From NCBI GenBank assembly GCA_013397695.1, contig VYZI01000043.1, forward strand, positions 1,331,791 to 1,395,790: a stretch of DNA of 64,000 bases, written 5' to 3'. Below the pieces are notes generated by a model. It saw only the letters and a list, made by a program, of their open reading frames with translations. It did no database searches and was not told where the DNA came from. This document shows, piece after piece, positions 52,101-61,100 of the stretch. The stretch comes from Centropus unirufus (Eukaryota > Chordata > Aves > Cuculiformes > Centropidae). How positions within the stretch are numbered: position 1 is the stretch's first letter; each line of letters opens with the position of its first letter. The translations under genes and the position numbers were made by a program.

Positions 52101-53328
52101 TCCACCTCCATCCCTCCGGGACGCGGCCGGGAGCGGGGCTTTCCTACTAACGCCATCACCACTCGACATCCACGTTATCCTTCGCCGCCGGGAAAGTGAT
52201 AAAAGAAAATATCCAGCCTCTCCACCCCTTTCTCCCCGTTTTATTCGCCATCAGGAGCGGATCCTCTGAGAAAGGACCCAACAATGGGAAACGCTTCCCT
52301 GCTGGCGCCCCACACGACCGAGGGAAACCGGATCCATAGCTCTGGAAGTTCCCGGGAGCCGGTGCTGCTAAACCGAGGGGCGGGGAAGGCCCGGGCAGCG
52401 CCCGCGGTCCCCGTCCCGGCGCGACCCCCGCGGCGCCAGACGGTGATGTCACTGCGGGACGGCAACAAAGACCCGGGACCGGGCAGCGCCTGCCTCGGGG
52501 CCGCCGCCCGCCCCGACCCCAGCCCCGGCAAAGCGGATCCCCCCGCCCCGGCACGCGCAAAGGGAGAGGCTGCGGCGGCCTCCGGGCGAGCACCGAGCGC
52601 GGCCCCGCGCCCCGGCTCCGCTCGCTCCTTTGCTTCCCCCGAGACCCCCGCTCCGGGCTCCGCTCCCCCGGGAGCCCCGCTTTTTACCCTTCTGCCTCCC
52701 CCGAGGTCCCCGCTCCAGGCTCCGCTCCTCGCCCCCCTCCAGCCTGGGGCTCCGTTCCTTGGCCCCTACATCCCCCGGGAGCCCCGCTCCTTGCCCCACT
52801 CCAGCCCCAGGGCCCCCGCTCCGGGCTCCACTCCTCGGCCCCTTCCAGCCCCAGGGCCCCCGCTCCAGGCTCCGCTCCCCCAGGAGCCCTGCTCCTTGCC
52901 CCTCTGCCTTCCCCAAGACCCCCGCTCCAGGCTCCGCTCCTTGGCCCCTGCCTCCCCCGAGGGCCTCACTCCTCGCCCTCCTCCAGCCCCAGGGCCCCCT
53001 CTCGGGCTCCGCTCCTCGGCCCCTTCCAGTCCCGGGGTCCCAGCTCCGGGCTCCACTCCTTACCCCCTCCAGCCCCGGGGTCCCAGCTCCGGGCTCCATT
53101 CCTTACCCCCCTCCAGCCCCAAGGCCCCCGCTCCGGGCTCCGCTCCCTGGCCCCTGCCTCTCCTGAGGCCCCCGTTCCGGGCTCCGCTCCCGCCCCCCGC
53201 CGTACCTGATATGGCGGCGGCGGCTCCTGATCCGGCTCCGCGCCGTCGCCGTAGCTGGCTCTGTCCGACTGGGACTCGTGGAGCAGCGAGATGTCATCCG
53301 AGGTGGGGGACTTGAGGCAGTTCCCCAT
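21964..53328 (-). CDS. RNF11: RNF11, RING finger protein 11 (complete, 154 aa)
   Basis: Small membrane-associated RING-H2 E3 ubiquitin ligase/adaptor. It acts on early endosomes with NEDD4-family ligases and in the A20 complex that restrains NF-kB signalling. Joined - strand exons are 53328-53206, 22893-22724 and 22135-21964 (123+170+172 nt), giving exactly 154 codons plus stop, the length of the human protein. Visible features: MGNCLKS N-terminus (Gly2 for myristoylation, Cys4 for palmitoylation); DDISLLHES acidic dileucine sorting motif; PPPPY at residues 36-40, the WW-binding PY motif; RING-H2 with C99, C102, C117, H119, H122, C125, C136 and C139; and Thr135 in MRSFTCPS, the known AKT target site. 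Residue roles are established knowledge of the family. The 30.3 kb first intron matches the mammalian layout. Confidence 0.99.
22136..22723 (-). other. RNF11 intron 2 (588 bp)
   Basis: Short intron with GTAAGT and tctctag boundaries on the - strand. It contains a homopolymeric T/C stretch (22447-22459) and no recognisable gene or repeat. Confidence 0.9.
22724..22893 (-). CDS. RNF11: RNF11 exon 2
   Basis: This 170-nt exon follows aattttag on the - strand and ends AGAGA|GTAAGT. It encodes EQVPVPVYHPTPSQTRLATQ then LTEEEQIRIAQRIGLIQHLP then KGVYDPGRDGSEKKIR. The LTEEEQIRIAQRIGLIQHLP helix is near-invariant in vertebrate RNF11. It contributes two bases of Glu98. Confidence 0.98.
22894..29732 (-). 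other. RNF11 intron 1, proximal 6.8 kb (3' part)
   Basis: No supported gene. The longest frame is a 246-codon + strand frame at 26087-26827, antisense to RNF11, with no recognisable family. It contains a perfect 17-bp tandem duplication at 26418-26451. Other open frames (23624-24091, 24840-25253, 25415-25768) look like chance frames of a locally GC-rich region. Confidence 0.8.
29733..29915 (-). repeat. CR1 LINE fragment, antisense
   Basis: The + strand text 'cacagaatcattaaggttgg' followed by 'tccaagatgatcaagttcaac' and later 'ccaccacttccctgggtggcc' is the reverse complement of an avian CR1 3' end and UTR. The element therefore reads on the - strand. It is truncated after 'cttttccaaaac', and the following sequence is not CR1. 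Confidence 0.85.
29916..35343 (-). other. RNF11 intron 1, middle segment A
   Basis: About 5.4 kb with no supported gene. It holds a 14-bp perfect tandem duplication at 30577-30604 and a TTTG microsatellite at about 34851-34872. Open frames are short and none resembles a known protein. Confidence 0.8.
34851..34872. repeat. (TTTG)n microsatellite
   Basis: About five TTTG units follow a T-rich stretch. This is a short simple repeat in RNF11 intron 1. Confidence 0.8.
35344..35650 (-). repeat. CR1 LINE fragment, antisense
   Basis: Starts with the diagnostic 'agaatcatagaatggtttgg', followed by 'ggaaccttaaagatt', 'catccaacctggccttgaac', 'acttctctgggcaacctg', 'aatttcttcc' and 'cctgtcactgcacccc'. 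This is the standard antisense CR1 3' region, so the insertion reads on the - strand. It covers the 3'UTR and the last codons of ORF2 and is 5'-truncated. Open frames here are parts of the element. Confidence 0.95.
44981..45105 (+). repeat. Copy 1 of an unclassified roughly 100-bp repeat
   Basis: By eye it aligns without gaps to 46082-46204, at about 77% identity over the first 90 bases (my hand count), both ending in the shared block attatctcttcaaaa. Most differences are transitions. It belongs to no family I recognise. Confidence 0.7.
46082..46204 (+). repeat. Copy 2 of an unclassified roughly 100-bp repeat
   Basis: Direct-orientation partner of 44981-45105. Similarity begins at tttgatctcttagg, fades after ctcttcaaaa, and is then weakly traceable to ttctgtg. 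It is followed by a 9-bp inverted repeat (46186-46208). Origin by local duplication or as two insertions of an old dispersed repeat cannot be separated here. Confidence 0.7.
46441..46980 (-). repeat. CR1 LINE fragment, antisense, longest copy
   Basis: The antisense 3' end 'tcatagaatggattagg' is followed by continuous CR1 text to 'gcagtactccatcag'. On the - strand it still encodes the recognisable end of CR1 ORF2 (reverse transcriptase protein), RLRELVLFKLEYGRLQGDL, although the frame is eroded. It lies in the same orientation as RNF11. The open frames at 46294-46656 and 46658-46975 belong to this element rather than a host gene. Confidence 0.95.
46981..52100 (-). other. RNF11 intron 1, distal segment
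   Basis: About 5 kb of AT-rich intron with no supported gene or recognised repeat. GC content rises steeply after about 51900 into the CpG island. Confidence 0.75.
52640..53190. repeat. GC-rich minisatellite in RNF11 intron 1, next to exon 1
   Basis: Tandem array of imperfect units of roughly 40-50 bp built on 'cccccgctccgggctccgct' and 'cttccagccccagggccc' blocks. The two most alike adjacent units cover about 53014-53110. It ends only about 15 bases from the RNF11 exon 1 donor. The array explains the proline-rich (+) and Gly/Glu/Arg-rich (-) open frames here. Units on the RNF11 sense strand carry GGTAAGGA, a consensus-like 5' splice site. Confidence 0.9.
53206..53328 (-). CDS. RNF11: RNF11 exon 1 (start codon)
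   Basis: The first 41 codons run from ATG at 53328-53326 to CAG|GTACGG at 53206, phase 0. They encode MGNCLKSPTSDDISLLHES, then QSDRASYGDGAEPDQEPPPP and YQ. The start is fixed by the N-myristoylation consensus MGNCLKS, which must be N-terminal. The exon is inside the CpG island. Its donor has a non-consensus C at intron position +4 (GTACGG), weaker than several GTAAGG sequences a short way into the intron. Confidence 0.98.
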
Positions 53329-53329
53329 C

Positions 53330-54060
53330 TTCTCCCGCGAGCAGCGAGGCTCCCGCTCCGGGCCGCCCCGCCGGCTCCGCGCCCTCAGCGCCCCCGCCGC
53401 AGCGCGCAGCCCGCAGCCCTGCCGGGGAGGATCATGCCAGCCCCGGCCCTAAGCGGCTTAGGCAGCAGCCGGGCCGCCTCCCACTTTGCGCCGCGGCCGC
53501 CCCGACCCCCTGGAGCCGGGGGGGGCGGCGGGGCTGGCCTCTTGGCCTCCCACCCCCCGGGGGGGGCGGGCGGCGTAGGGCAGGGGGTCCTGGAGGATCC
53601 GCCCGCCGCGCGGCAGCCCCGCGCGGTTCTGCTTCCTGGTCACCAGCGCCGCGCGGACTGGGCTCTGCCGCACGCCCCGCCCATCGCCGAAGCCACGCCC
53701 CCTCCGCCCCGCCCCGCGCGCGCGTCACGCCCCGGCCCCGCGGCGGGGCGAGTCGTTCCCCCCCGTCCCCTTCCCCCCTCTCCGCGGGGCGAAGCGAAGC
53801 GGGGCGGGGCGGAGGGGGGCGTTCGGCTCCCCCCGCCACCCCCGGCGCCCAAAATGGTGGGCGCCGCGCGCCCCGCCCCCGGGCGGGCGTTGTTGTTGTT
53901 TGTGTTCCGGGCACGGCGGGGGCCGGGCCCGCCCGGCGGCGGGGCTGGGCGGGGCGGGGCGGGGGCTCCTCAGGGGCCGCGGGTTGTGGTTGCTGGGGGC
54001 CGGCAGGGAGGAAAAACCCGAGGGACGGGCGCTTTTTCTGCCGCTTTAGTGTTCCTGCAG
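53330..54060 (-). promoter_or_regulatory. RNF11: RNF11 5'UTR and core promoter region
   Basis: GC-rich sequence immediately upstream of the RNF11 ATG on the - strand. GGGGCGG/CCGCCCC Sp1-type boxes cluster at about 53660-53690, 53797-53812 and 53947-53966. A YY1-like AAAATGGTGGGCG lies at about 53851-53863. The transcription start cannot be placed from sequence; I expect it within 53400-53800. Such islands often fire in both directions, so a divergent + strand transcript is possible. Confidence 0.65.
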
Positions 54061-54250
54061 GTCGCCTTCGGGCTTCTTGCGGGATGGGCAGATGGGGAGA
54101 TAAACCATCCGTCTGGCTCCTTTTGTTTCCTGATAAAAAATCCATTCGCGCTGGGATGGGCGCGTAGATAAACCCAAATTCCAGGAGAGGGAATGCCCCT
54201 CTCTGGGCGCGGGGCCAGCCCGGACCCGCACGGAGCGGCCCCACGCGGCA

Positions 54251-56344
54251 GGCCCATCCCTGGATGTGCTTCCCAGCTTTGTCATCTGCGCCCTCCAAAC
54301 CCCGCCCTGGCTTTCAGATCCAGACCGTGGAAATAGTTAAAAATCCGGTTTCGTTGCCGTGTGTTTTCCAGGTCTGGTGCAGCCACAAAGCACGGCGTGT
54401 GGTGCGATGCAGCGTGGCCGGGCTTTGCCACGGGCTCCTCCTCATCCATGGCCATCCTGGTCTTGGGTCTTGGGTCTTTGACCCGTCTTGGGTCTAACCC
54501 TACAAACCAGTTGTCCACAGGGATGTGTTTGGCGCTACAGCCTTTACTTGGGCATTTGGGAAGTGTGGTGGGGAGCCTCCCAGTCTGGGAACGGACTTTT
54601 TGCTGATTATCCATGTCAGATCTTTCTCGAAGATTCAATATTTTTTTTTACTGTTTAGGAATTTTGGTTTGCTCCTTATCAACTGACAACCAAAATAGCT
54701 GCAGCTGGAAAATCTGTAGCCACAGAAACGTCATTACTGGCATTAATGGGGCTCAAACAGAGTTTTAGGCTTCTCTAAGAAACTGAGGATAAAAACGATG
54801 CACGAATTGTGGGCATTGCTCATGATGGAGAGGCTTTGCAATGAGCTCCTGTAAATAATAATGACTTCTGTAGATGACTCGGTCATTTGGGTGCTTATCC
54901 TATGAGTGTTGACTTGGTTTAATAGGAGAATTAGGCAAGCAATCATTGGAGAGGAACCAGCAAACCACTGCCTCACCCAGTCATGTTTCAAGGTTAAGGC
55001 AGTGCCAGAGCTGTCTCCTATGAGAGCCTGGTGGTGAGACTTCAGCTCTGTTATGGGTATTTTCAGTTGTGCAGTTTATTTTGGAGGTTTTTTATATGAG
55101 GGGAGACAGCTTACATAGTGCTGTATTCTTAAGGCTCATATAAGCCAGCCAGATTTCTGAAAACCGTCTTTTTGAGTTGAAACTCTGAAAACCGCCAAGG
55201 ATATGAAAAGTCTGTCTTGATAATATTTTCTCTGCAAAATTGACATAATAAATTATCCAATTTATAGGTAAAAGACTCTTCGGGGACTTCATTTTACATG
55301 ATCCACAATCATGTTATTGCTGGACAACATTTTGAGTAGATTGAATGTGTCATGCTCAACAAAAGTTTTTGAAAGACTTTGTTTCCTCAGCATGGAGAAG
55401 TTTTTTCACTTCCTCTTCTTCCATCAGGCTTGTTTTCCGTGCACTTATCGTCTCTTATTATGTCTTATCTTTCTTCTGGATAAGACTGTTTTCTCAATTC
55501 ATTTACGGAGGCCCAGGTAACTTCTGAGCGCAGTCTTTCCATTACATGGTACCCAGAGGTTCAGAGATAGCACTGTTTGCTCAGGTAATTTTGGTGAGCC
55601 AGACGCATTGCAATTTTAAAACCTTTTTCTGGAGAAAATGGCCTTGTATACCTCTGGAGAATGGAAGTAAATTATATTCTTCTATTATATACATGGATCT
55701 AATTATGGGAATGGCCAAGTTAATTTATCTGGTTATAAAGGACATAGCATCTTCTAAAATGCAAGCAATTGTTTTTAGTTGTTTTTAGCTGAACCATAGA
55801 TATTTCTCAGTATACATTACAATTGTGTATTGCTTTCTAAGGGAGAGTGAATGCCGCACTAGAAGCAATTATGGAACTAATATATTTCCCTGCAATGCAC
55901 TTTGTGATGCAGCTTTTTGCTCACATTTCTAAAATTTGCTTAAATTTCTGCTTAAATTATCCTGGTATCACCACTTACATCAGTTTATCCTGAGGACACC
56001 ATCTTGGTAAGGATATGTTTTCCATTACTGGCATAAATAAGTTGCCTTCCATAATAACTGTTTTCCCCAGATTCAAAATATTTTATCACTAAGGAGTGTA
56101 ACGCCTACCTACTCCGTGCACTGGGGCACCTATACTGTGTGACACAAAGAAGAAAAAGGACGTGTATTTTGGCATTAAAAAAAAAAGCTAACCACAAAGC
56201 AGACACTCATCATACACAAGTAACCTCTTCAAAAAAAGCCCTGTCACCCAGCTTCATGGGGAATTTTGTGTAGGAGTGATTTTTCTTTTTCTCAGTGTAC
56301 CACAGCCTCAACTTCAAGAATTATCAGAGCCCTATAAAACATGA
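54251..56344. other. RNF11 upstream flank A
   Basis: About 2.1 kb with no supported gene. GC content falls to background. A short cttgggt tandem repeat with an embedded 13-bp palindrome lies at 54460-54495. The frame at 54282-54638 (-) has no recognisable content. Confidence 0.75.
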
Positions 56345-56640
56345 TCTGAGAGGAGAGATTGAAAGAATTGGGGTTGCTCAGCCTAAAGAAAAGTGCTGGA
56401 AAAAGTAGTAATGATCTTCAAAAATGTGAAAAGTTTCTCTGCAGAGAGAAGGAATACGTCTTTCTTTGAGTTCAGCTGATCAAGGGCAAGAGGTGATGGA
56501 CTTAAAGTAGGAGATTTAAGATTAGGAAGTTATTTCAAACTGCAACAGTGGTTTCACACTGGAAATTATTACCTGAGGGTCTTGGCTTTGAAAGGTAGAT
56601 TAGACCAACTGTTCTAGGAACGGTTTTAGTTGCAGCAGAT
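56345..56640 (+). repeat. CR1 LINE fragment, sense orientation, diverged
   Basis: The stretch 'gagattgaaagaattgggg' and 'ttgctcagcct' is the conserved CR1 ORF2 C-terminal block (RLRELGL-type). It is followed by diverged text ending 'tggctttgaaaggtag'. The insertion reads on the + strand and is more degraded than the three intronic copies. Confidence 0.85.
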
Positions 56641-57839
56641 GATATGCAGGTAGCGCCAAGAGGTTCCAGGCTGGTTTATATAATTTCTTTTCTCTCAGGT
56701 GATTTACAGTAGGTGCATTACTGCTGGGTTATTTTAATTCTCATTCTTCCTTACATCTTTGGAAAATGCTAGTAAGAAAACATGGCAATGGGTAAAAAAT
56801 TAGGTAAGTAGAATGGGTGGGGATGTTCCCAATAGAATATTAAGGAATCACAGTTACTGCAGAGTGACTGTTCTGGTTGAGTAGGGGTGTGACTTGCTGA
56901 CACGTCCCCCTGGCAGGCTTTGGGACACTTGAGTGCTGGGCTGGCATTCTAAAGGTAGTGGATATTTAATAGACTGAATTCTGTTTACTAAATTTTAAAT
57001 TTTGTTTTAACTCAATACATTTTAATTTAGTTTTTCCATTTAAGTGAAGTGTTGGTCTTTCTTCACTTTTTCCTGTGTGCAACTGCGTCCTGAATTTGCA
57101 AGGAGCATGCTTTATCCAGAGTTTGCCAGTGGCCAGTGTGTTAGTCATTGGGTCCTGCCCCTGTGGATTCAGGGATATTCTGTCCAGGATGTGGGGAAAA
57201 GGTACACATTTGGAGTAGCAAGGTCAAAATTACTTCAACTAATGAGGAGTAGGAACTGGAACGTGATATTGTTTCACCTGAATTTGACTTCTATCTTGGA
57301 GACTTTTTGGGCCTCACAAAGCTTTCGGTTCACTGCAACAGTGAGATGGTATCTTTCTGCTGCACAACTTAAAACACCTCTTGTTCACCTTCTCCCAGGT
57401 CTTCCCACTTCTCTGATTTTCACCTTCTTTCCTATGGAGGAGAATCTCTGTTTTTTTTCCCTGGGTAGCTGTAGGTCTTCTGTGATAAGAGAGTGATAAA
57501 ATGGTGCATGGAAAAATTCATGAGAACCATGTGTGACCATCTGACATACAGCTCTGTCCCAGTCCAGGATCATCTATGCCTTTGTCATTTCTTGCCGGAA
57601 AACTACTGAAACTATTTCTGGATATTGAATGACATCTGTAGGTACTGTGTGCTAATCCCTCACCATCTGATTTTTTTTCCTGATGGCTAAGATTACCACA
57701 AGTCAAACTTTTTATTACGTGTCCTGTCTGCATTGTTGCAGTGATTTTAGTTACCTGAAGCCTGTTACTCTTCTTTGTTTCAGAGTTTCCATATGGATCA
57801 TAGTTTGTAAATCTCCCGTTCATTTTGCTGTCCAGCAGA
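56641..57839. other. RNF11 upstream flank B
   Basis: About 1.2 kb with no supported gene. A 150-codon + frame at 57044-57496 and a 143-codon - frame at 57518-57949 are open. Neither has a recognisable family, initiation context or splice support. The second runs into a CR1/L3-like stretch, so parts may be old transposon sequence. Confidence 0.7.
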
Positions 57840-58120
57840 CTCTCTCTTTGGTCCACTTTTTCAGTCAGTGTGGCATCCAAAGCTGGACAGCATACTCCAG
57901 TTAGAACCTCAGTGTTGAGAATATTATTTAATAAGTGCAAAAATGCCATTTATCAAACTTACTGTGCTTCCTGTTTCGTAATACATCATTGACTTCATTT
58001 TGTAGCACACTGTCACTCCCTATCCTTCTCCGGGTAATTCCTGCCTCCTCAGATTTTCTTATTTTATGCTTCCCCAGATAATTATTCTGAAGGGTATCAT
58101 TTCACACATCCTGTTGAAAC
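57840..58120 (-). repeat. Probable old CR1/L3-type LINE fragment, antisense
   Basis: The + strand 'gctggacagcatactccag', 'aaaatgccatttatcaa', 'ttcattttgtagcacactgt' and 'atcatttcacacatcctgtt' follow, in order, blocks of the antisense coding part of amniote CR1/L3 elements. Identity is low and the ends are uncertain. Confidence 0.45.
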
Positions 58121-61100
58121 TCTGGTCTGTGGCACCTTAGCTGGCTGAATTGCAGAAGACAGGTTGCTGGAGACTGAACAGAAGGAATGCGAGGAGGATC
58201 TGCTGAAGATTTTGTACAAAAATCCTTTCATGATTGTGACTGTGTCTGGCACTGGGGGCGATTTAGTCTTTGGGAAATTCACTCTACCATCGGGCCAGAA
58301 GTGTTTCCTCTTTTAGTTTTACTTTTTGTAAAAACTTTAGATTTAGTTTTACTTTTTGAGTAGTCCCTGTGTGTGCACCCTCCTCCTGGAGGGAGAGCAG
58401 GCAGCAGTGTTTGCTTTTGCATGCAGAAACACTTCTGGTTTCTGACAGAATACAGTGCTTCCTGTAAAAATGTCTAGAAAACAACTACTTAATGCAGAAA
58501 ACAGGAATCACCGTACATTAAGTCTTACTGATTTCTCTAGTGCTACAAAAAGGGATACCAGAAAGTAGTTGTACAGTCCCAATTATTCTGTACTGGGTTT
58601 GGTTGTGTGGAGATTCCTATACAGCACAAAAAATCTTGATTGTTTACCTGACAAAAAAGGGGCAGGCCTTTTTTTTTTAGCAGAACTACTCACGTACTGA
58701 TTGAACAAACAGTGCCCGCAAGCTGAAATGAGCCAGCAAAAGATACTGTAAGTCTGTTCCTGTTTTTATGAAAAAGAAATGTTTCGAATTTTTTGTGTTA
58801 AAGAATACACTATTTTTTGTTACATTTATTTTGAAGTACATGCCTGCAGTTAGTTTTTGTAACAGCAAACTTTGCCCCCTTTCAGTTAAATTTGCAGAAA
58901 TTACAGAGTCTGTGGAACTGCTTTCTCTTAACTTTTTTTCTTAAGTGTTATCATCTTAATAGGAACATCTCAACAATGGACTTCCAGACTGCTTCAAAAA
59001 TTCAGATATTAGGCTACATATTGACTTAGAAAACGTCTCAGAAAAACATATACTTGACGTGGTGTTATAGATGACACAATCTTCCCCAAAAGCTCATGTA
59101 CAAGTAGATGTCCTTAGAGAGTCTCTGGAAACACAGGATGATTGTGATGCTGTACACCAGCACAAGACAAGGGCTCAGGACAAGGTAAAATTACTTTCTG
59201 CTGCTTTTGATTTCCCGAGGGACTATTGGCTTTATGTGAGAGATGGTGAGTGGGGTCCCTTTTGTGAGGGCTGTTCCTGTGCCAGAAACTGAAAGTATGG
59301 GCCAAAAAAGTTCCTGTCAGCTGTGATGCCATTCATAGCTTTTACAACAGAATCTTAAATTTGGATACAGAGATCGCCGTTGTAGAAGCCCCATCTTGTG
59401 GACAACCAATCAATGACTACTTTAGCACAATAGATTTGAAATATTTAGGAAATCTGAAGATATTTTGTTAGTCTGTGCAACAGACTGGAGAATCTTCATA
59501 TTGCTGGACAATATGGAAACCATTCATGTGTAGAAATAGGCATATGCTCTTTGAAGACTATTTCTACAGGTAAGAAACAGTGAGTTATAGAGAAGGGATA
59601 AACGGGAAGGGGAGCAAGGGCACTGTTCCCAGAACTCTGTTTTAAGTCTGAATCAGCTAAACCACTAACGAGCCTGAATCCTGCCTTGAATCCCCAGAAT
59701 AGTTTCTTGTAGTATCTGTGTAATATAAATGAGTCTTTGAATGGCAAAAAATCATACAAGGGCAGAAGAATGTGCTTCAAAAAACTTGTTAAGACAGAAA
59801 GAACAGCAAAGTAGGTATGAAAACTGAATCTGGAAAGTTTGGGGACATCCTTAAGGAGATACTTGCTTTCAGCACAAAGTAATGGAAAATGGTGAGCAAC
59901 TGCAGACTGAATGAGACAATATAATTGGAAGGAAGAGTGTTAGCAAGGTAGAAAGAATGTGAAAACAAGCCTATGACAAAATATTTTGCAAGTTTCAGTA
60001 TGACATTAGTAGAACATATTACATATATTCTATTCTATATAATAATATATACATATAATTAGAATACCTTTTTGTTACTCTGAAGAAATTGGGTTACTAT
60101 ATGATAGTTTTCCATGTTACAATAAAAGGCCGCAATAATGTAGCCAGAAAGTGTAGCGACATCTAGGGAGCGTTTGGCAGAAGTGCCTCCATGCTAAACA
60201 ATCCATAGCTTCGGTAGGCATTTGACAATTATACTCCATGCAAAAAGAATAATACCTTGAGTAGAATAACCTCTTGAGAAACAAACATAATTAATATGAG
60301 AACATGATCTTTATTTTAAGGTTTTAGAATGATCACAGTAGGAGTTCTGAGTGGCAATAGTAGGAAAGAGCTGCTCTTCACTGAATTTGCAAATTAGATC
60401 TGTGTGAATTTTAAGTAGCAGATGGGTATGTGCTTAAATCCAACCTACTCTTCAAAAGACATCCCACATCTTTAAGTGAACATGTAACCACTTTTTTTTT
60501 TTTTTCTGTGAAGATAGTGTAGCCAAACTCCAGTTTGATTGGAGTGGCTTAATTGGAAGGGGTGACAAGAGTAAAAAGGAACAAGGCGTGTGAATAGGGT
60601 GCCATACCAGCCCTTTGTTGGGAAGAGAACAGAGGATGCTGTTCCTACAGTTGGATGTCTGACTACGCACAGTAATTAAAAAAGAGACAACAGTTCATGA
60701 CCAGGGCAAAACCTTTGAGAAAAATGGATGTTCTCAATTTTTACTTCAGTCTGCTCCTTAAGGAAGGGAATATTAAGACCCCAGCAACAAACATGACTAC
60801 AACTTTTACCTGAGAGCAAATTCTGGCCGAACCAGCATGTGCAATAACAATAAAAATCTTTCTTAGTGTGAAATGAAGCCATGAAAGGAACTTTGTGGCT
60901 CCTTTCTGTGGAAGGTGTTTCTTCCTCTGGAGAGAGGGAACAGCAGATGCTAGTTCACCCCTCAAAGGAAAAGCCCTTGAAGTGGGAACAGCCGTGGTGA
61001 CCGATCCCCCGCTTCTCTCTCTCAGCAGCTCTAGACCAGCCACTGGGCTGCAGCAAACAATGCTGACTCAAAACCGCAAGCATTTTGCCGAAGCGAGCTC

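Larger units (their letters stand above)
52100..54250. promoter_or_regulatory. RNF11: CpG island spanning the RNF11 promoter and exon 1
   Basis: About 2.1 kb of very GC-rich, CpG-dense sequence sits in an otherwise AT-rich window, centred on RNF11 exon 1. It includes GC boxes (for example 53797-53812 and 53947-53966) and no obvious TATA box, as expected for a housekeeping-type promoter. Long open frames on both strands here, such as 52284-53315 and 53278-54171 (+) and 53432-54298 (-), arise because stop codons are rare in GC-rich DNA, and are not genes. Confidence 0.9.

Noticed and set aside
52284..53315. 343-codon proline-rich + strand open frame, plus 178-codon and antisense 216- and 96-codon frames in the same place
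   Set aside because: They are products of a stop-poor GC-rich minisatellite that is open in several frames on both strands. None has an independent promoter, splice or homology signal.
53278..54298. 297-codon + frame and 288-codon - frame across the RNF11 promoter
   Set aside because: Both are open because of extreme GC content in the CpG island. They have low-complexity Pro/Arg/Gly composition and no recognisable domain.
57044..57496. 150-codon + strand frame upstream of RNF11
   Set aside because: No known family or conserved motif. Composition fits chance in T-rich sequence next to old LINE fragments.
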